Source: an uncultured Eubacteriales bacterium (lineage in GTDB: Bacteria > Bacillota_A > Clostridia > Christensenellales > Aristaeellaceae). From it: a stretch of 7,353 nt of DNA. Position 1 is the stretch's first letter. The number at the start of each line of letters is the position of its first letter. The stretch covers positions 1 through 7,353 of the forward strand of contig OMRS01000418.1 in the NCBI GenBank assembly GCA_900313545.1, read 5' to 3'. Made by a program: the position numbers and the translations under genes. The notes under the pieces were generated by a model. The model made no database searches. It was not told the DNA's origin and was given only the letters and a program-made list of their open reading frames with translations. Below are positions 6,873 to 7,353 of the stretch, piece after piece.

Positions 6873-7175
6873 ATGAGCGACGAGATTGAGAAAAACGTAG
6901 AGGAGAACGACAACATTATCGTGCTGACGGATGAAGATGGCACGGATATCGAGTTTGAGTTCTGCGCATCCATCGAGTACGAGGGAGACGAATATGTGGT
7001 CCTTCTGCCGACGGAGGAAGACGATGCCGAGGTGGTGATTCTCAAGGTCGTCGAAAGCGAGAATCCTGAGGATGAAGACGCCACCTATGTCGGAGTGGAC
7101 GATGACGAGGTCCTCGAAGCGGTGTTTGAGCGCTTCAAGGAACAGGCCGGAGACGAATTTGACTTTGATGAGTAG
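6873..7175 (+). CDS. DUF1292 (YrzB-like) small acidic protein
   Basis: A 100-residue soluble protein with no membrane segment. It is extremely acidic: 39 Asp/Glu against 4 Lys/Arg by my count. The pattern of an N-terminal acidic stretch, then [16 protein letters not shown], an aromatic/hydrophobic strand segment [13 protein letters not shown] (about 34-46), an acidic linker, VVILKVVE, and a C-terminal [15 protein letters not shown] helix fits the DUF1292 family, which is widespread in Bacillota and often near alaS/ruvX (yrrK). The molecular function of the family is not established to my knowledge. ATG start with a strong AGGAGG at 6859-6864, 8 nt spacing. It has its own promoter upstream and its own terminator downstream, so it is monocistronic here, away from the usual neighbours as far as the window shows. 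Confidence 0.88.
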   Translation: MSDEIEKNVEENDNIIVLTDEDGTDIEFEFCASIEYEGDEYVVLLPTEEDDAEVVILKVVESENPEDEDATYVGVDDDEVLEAVFERFKEQAGDEFDFDE

Positions 7176-7189
7176 TCAGCAATGACCAC

Positions 7190-7222
7190 AGCTTCACATC
7201 CGAGAGATGTGAAGCTTTTTTT
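7190..7222 (+). terminator. Rho-independent terminator of the DUF1292 gene
   Basis: A perfect 11-bp stem (7190-7200 AGCTTCACATC with 7206-7216 GATGTGAAGCT), 5-nt loop CGAGA, then a run of seven T (7216-7222). It begins 14 bp after the stop codon. Confidence 0.93.
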
Positions 7223-7230
7223 AGGGAGCC

Positions 7231-7263
7231 AAAAAAGAAAAAAGCCCTTGCTTTTCAAGGACT
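7231..7263 (-). terminator. Rho-independent terminator of the tRNA-Leu unit
   Basis: Read on the minus strand: AGTCCTTG (7263-7256), loop AAAAG, CAAGGGCT (7250-7243), an 8-bp stem with one G-U pair, followed by TTTTTTCTTTTTT. It starts 6 bp after the tRNA CCA end and faces the DUF1292 terminator. Confidence 0.85.
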
Positions 7264-7269
7264 CTTGGC

Positions 7270-7353
7270 TGGTGCTGATGGCGGGACTCGAACCCGCACG
7301 CCGGTCAGGGCAGGGGATTTTAAGTCCCCGGTGTCTGCCATTCCACCACATCA
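7270..7353 (-). tRNA. tRNA-Leu (anticodon UAA), first two bases beyond window
   Basis: Read on the minus strand this is a type II tRNA with a long variable arm. The 3' end is CATCAGC + discriminator A + an encoded CCA (7272-7270). The 3' acceptor strand CATCAGC pairs with GCTGATG, of which only TGATG (7353-7349) is inside the window, so the first two bases (expected GC) are missing. The T arm is GCGGG-TTCGAGT-CCCGC. The anticodon stem GGGGA/TCCCC encloses loop CTTAAAA, giving anticodon TAA (7322-7320), which reads UUA. The variable arm between the anticodon and T stems has the length and GC pairing typical of leucine tRNAs. It is convergent with the DUF1292 gene. Confidence 0.95.

Overview
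The window looks like chromosomal DNA of a member of the Bacillota (Firmicutes), most likely a Clostridia-type lineage. The evidence is the gene content (MreC/MreD/PBP2/RodA cassette, a DUF1292 protein typical of this phylum), strong GGAGG-type ribosome-binding sites, sigma-A-like promoter spacing, and short stem-loop/T-tract terminators. The DNA is moderately GC-rich by eye (not counted). I see no mobile element, CRISPR array, phage gene or sign of recent transfer.

Layout. Bases 1-5436 hold a same-strand cell-elongation cassette: mreC (5' end cut off by the window edge), mreD, a large class B penicillin-binding protein 2 (mrdA/pbpA type) and rodA. Gaps are only 21-36 bp, with no terminator between genes, so this is almost certainly one operon; mreB would be expected just upstream. 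A DEAD-box RNA helicase (about 5478-6674) follows rodA after about 40 bp and appears to be the last gene of the transcript, which ends at an 11-bp stem-loop terminator at 6752-6778. A new transcription unit then starts from a good extended -10 promoter (6793-6821) and encodes a 100-residue, very acidic DUF1292 protein (6873-7175) with its own terminator. A tRNA-Leu(UAA) lies on the minus strand at the right edge, lacking only its first two bases, and converges on the DUF1292 gene; the two units have back-to-back terminators.

How the genes work together. MreC and MreD are the membrane scaffold/activator of the elongasome, RodA is the SEDS glycan polymerase and PBP2 its cognate transpeptidase. 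Together (with MreB outside the window) they insert peptidoglycan along the lateral wall. The helicase probably acts in RNA remodelling or ribosome/mRNA metabolism and shares the transcript rather than the pathway.

The window is mostly ordinary core-genome content. The points most worth a second look are the extra segments that enlarge PBP2 to 842 residues (especially about 85-90 extra residues inside the transpeptidase domain), the roughly 105-residue Pro/acidic tail on MreC, the helicase attached to a wall-synthesis operon, and a perfect DnaA-box 9-mer beside the DUF1292 promoter. I did not find a clearly undescribed system.
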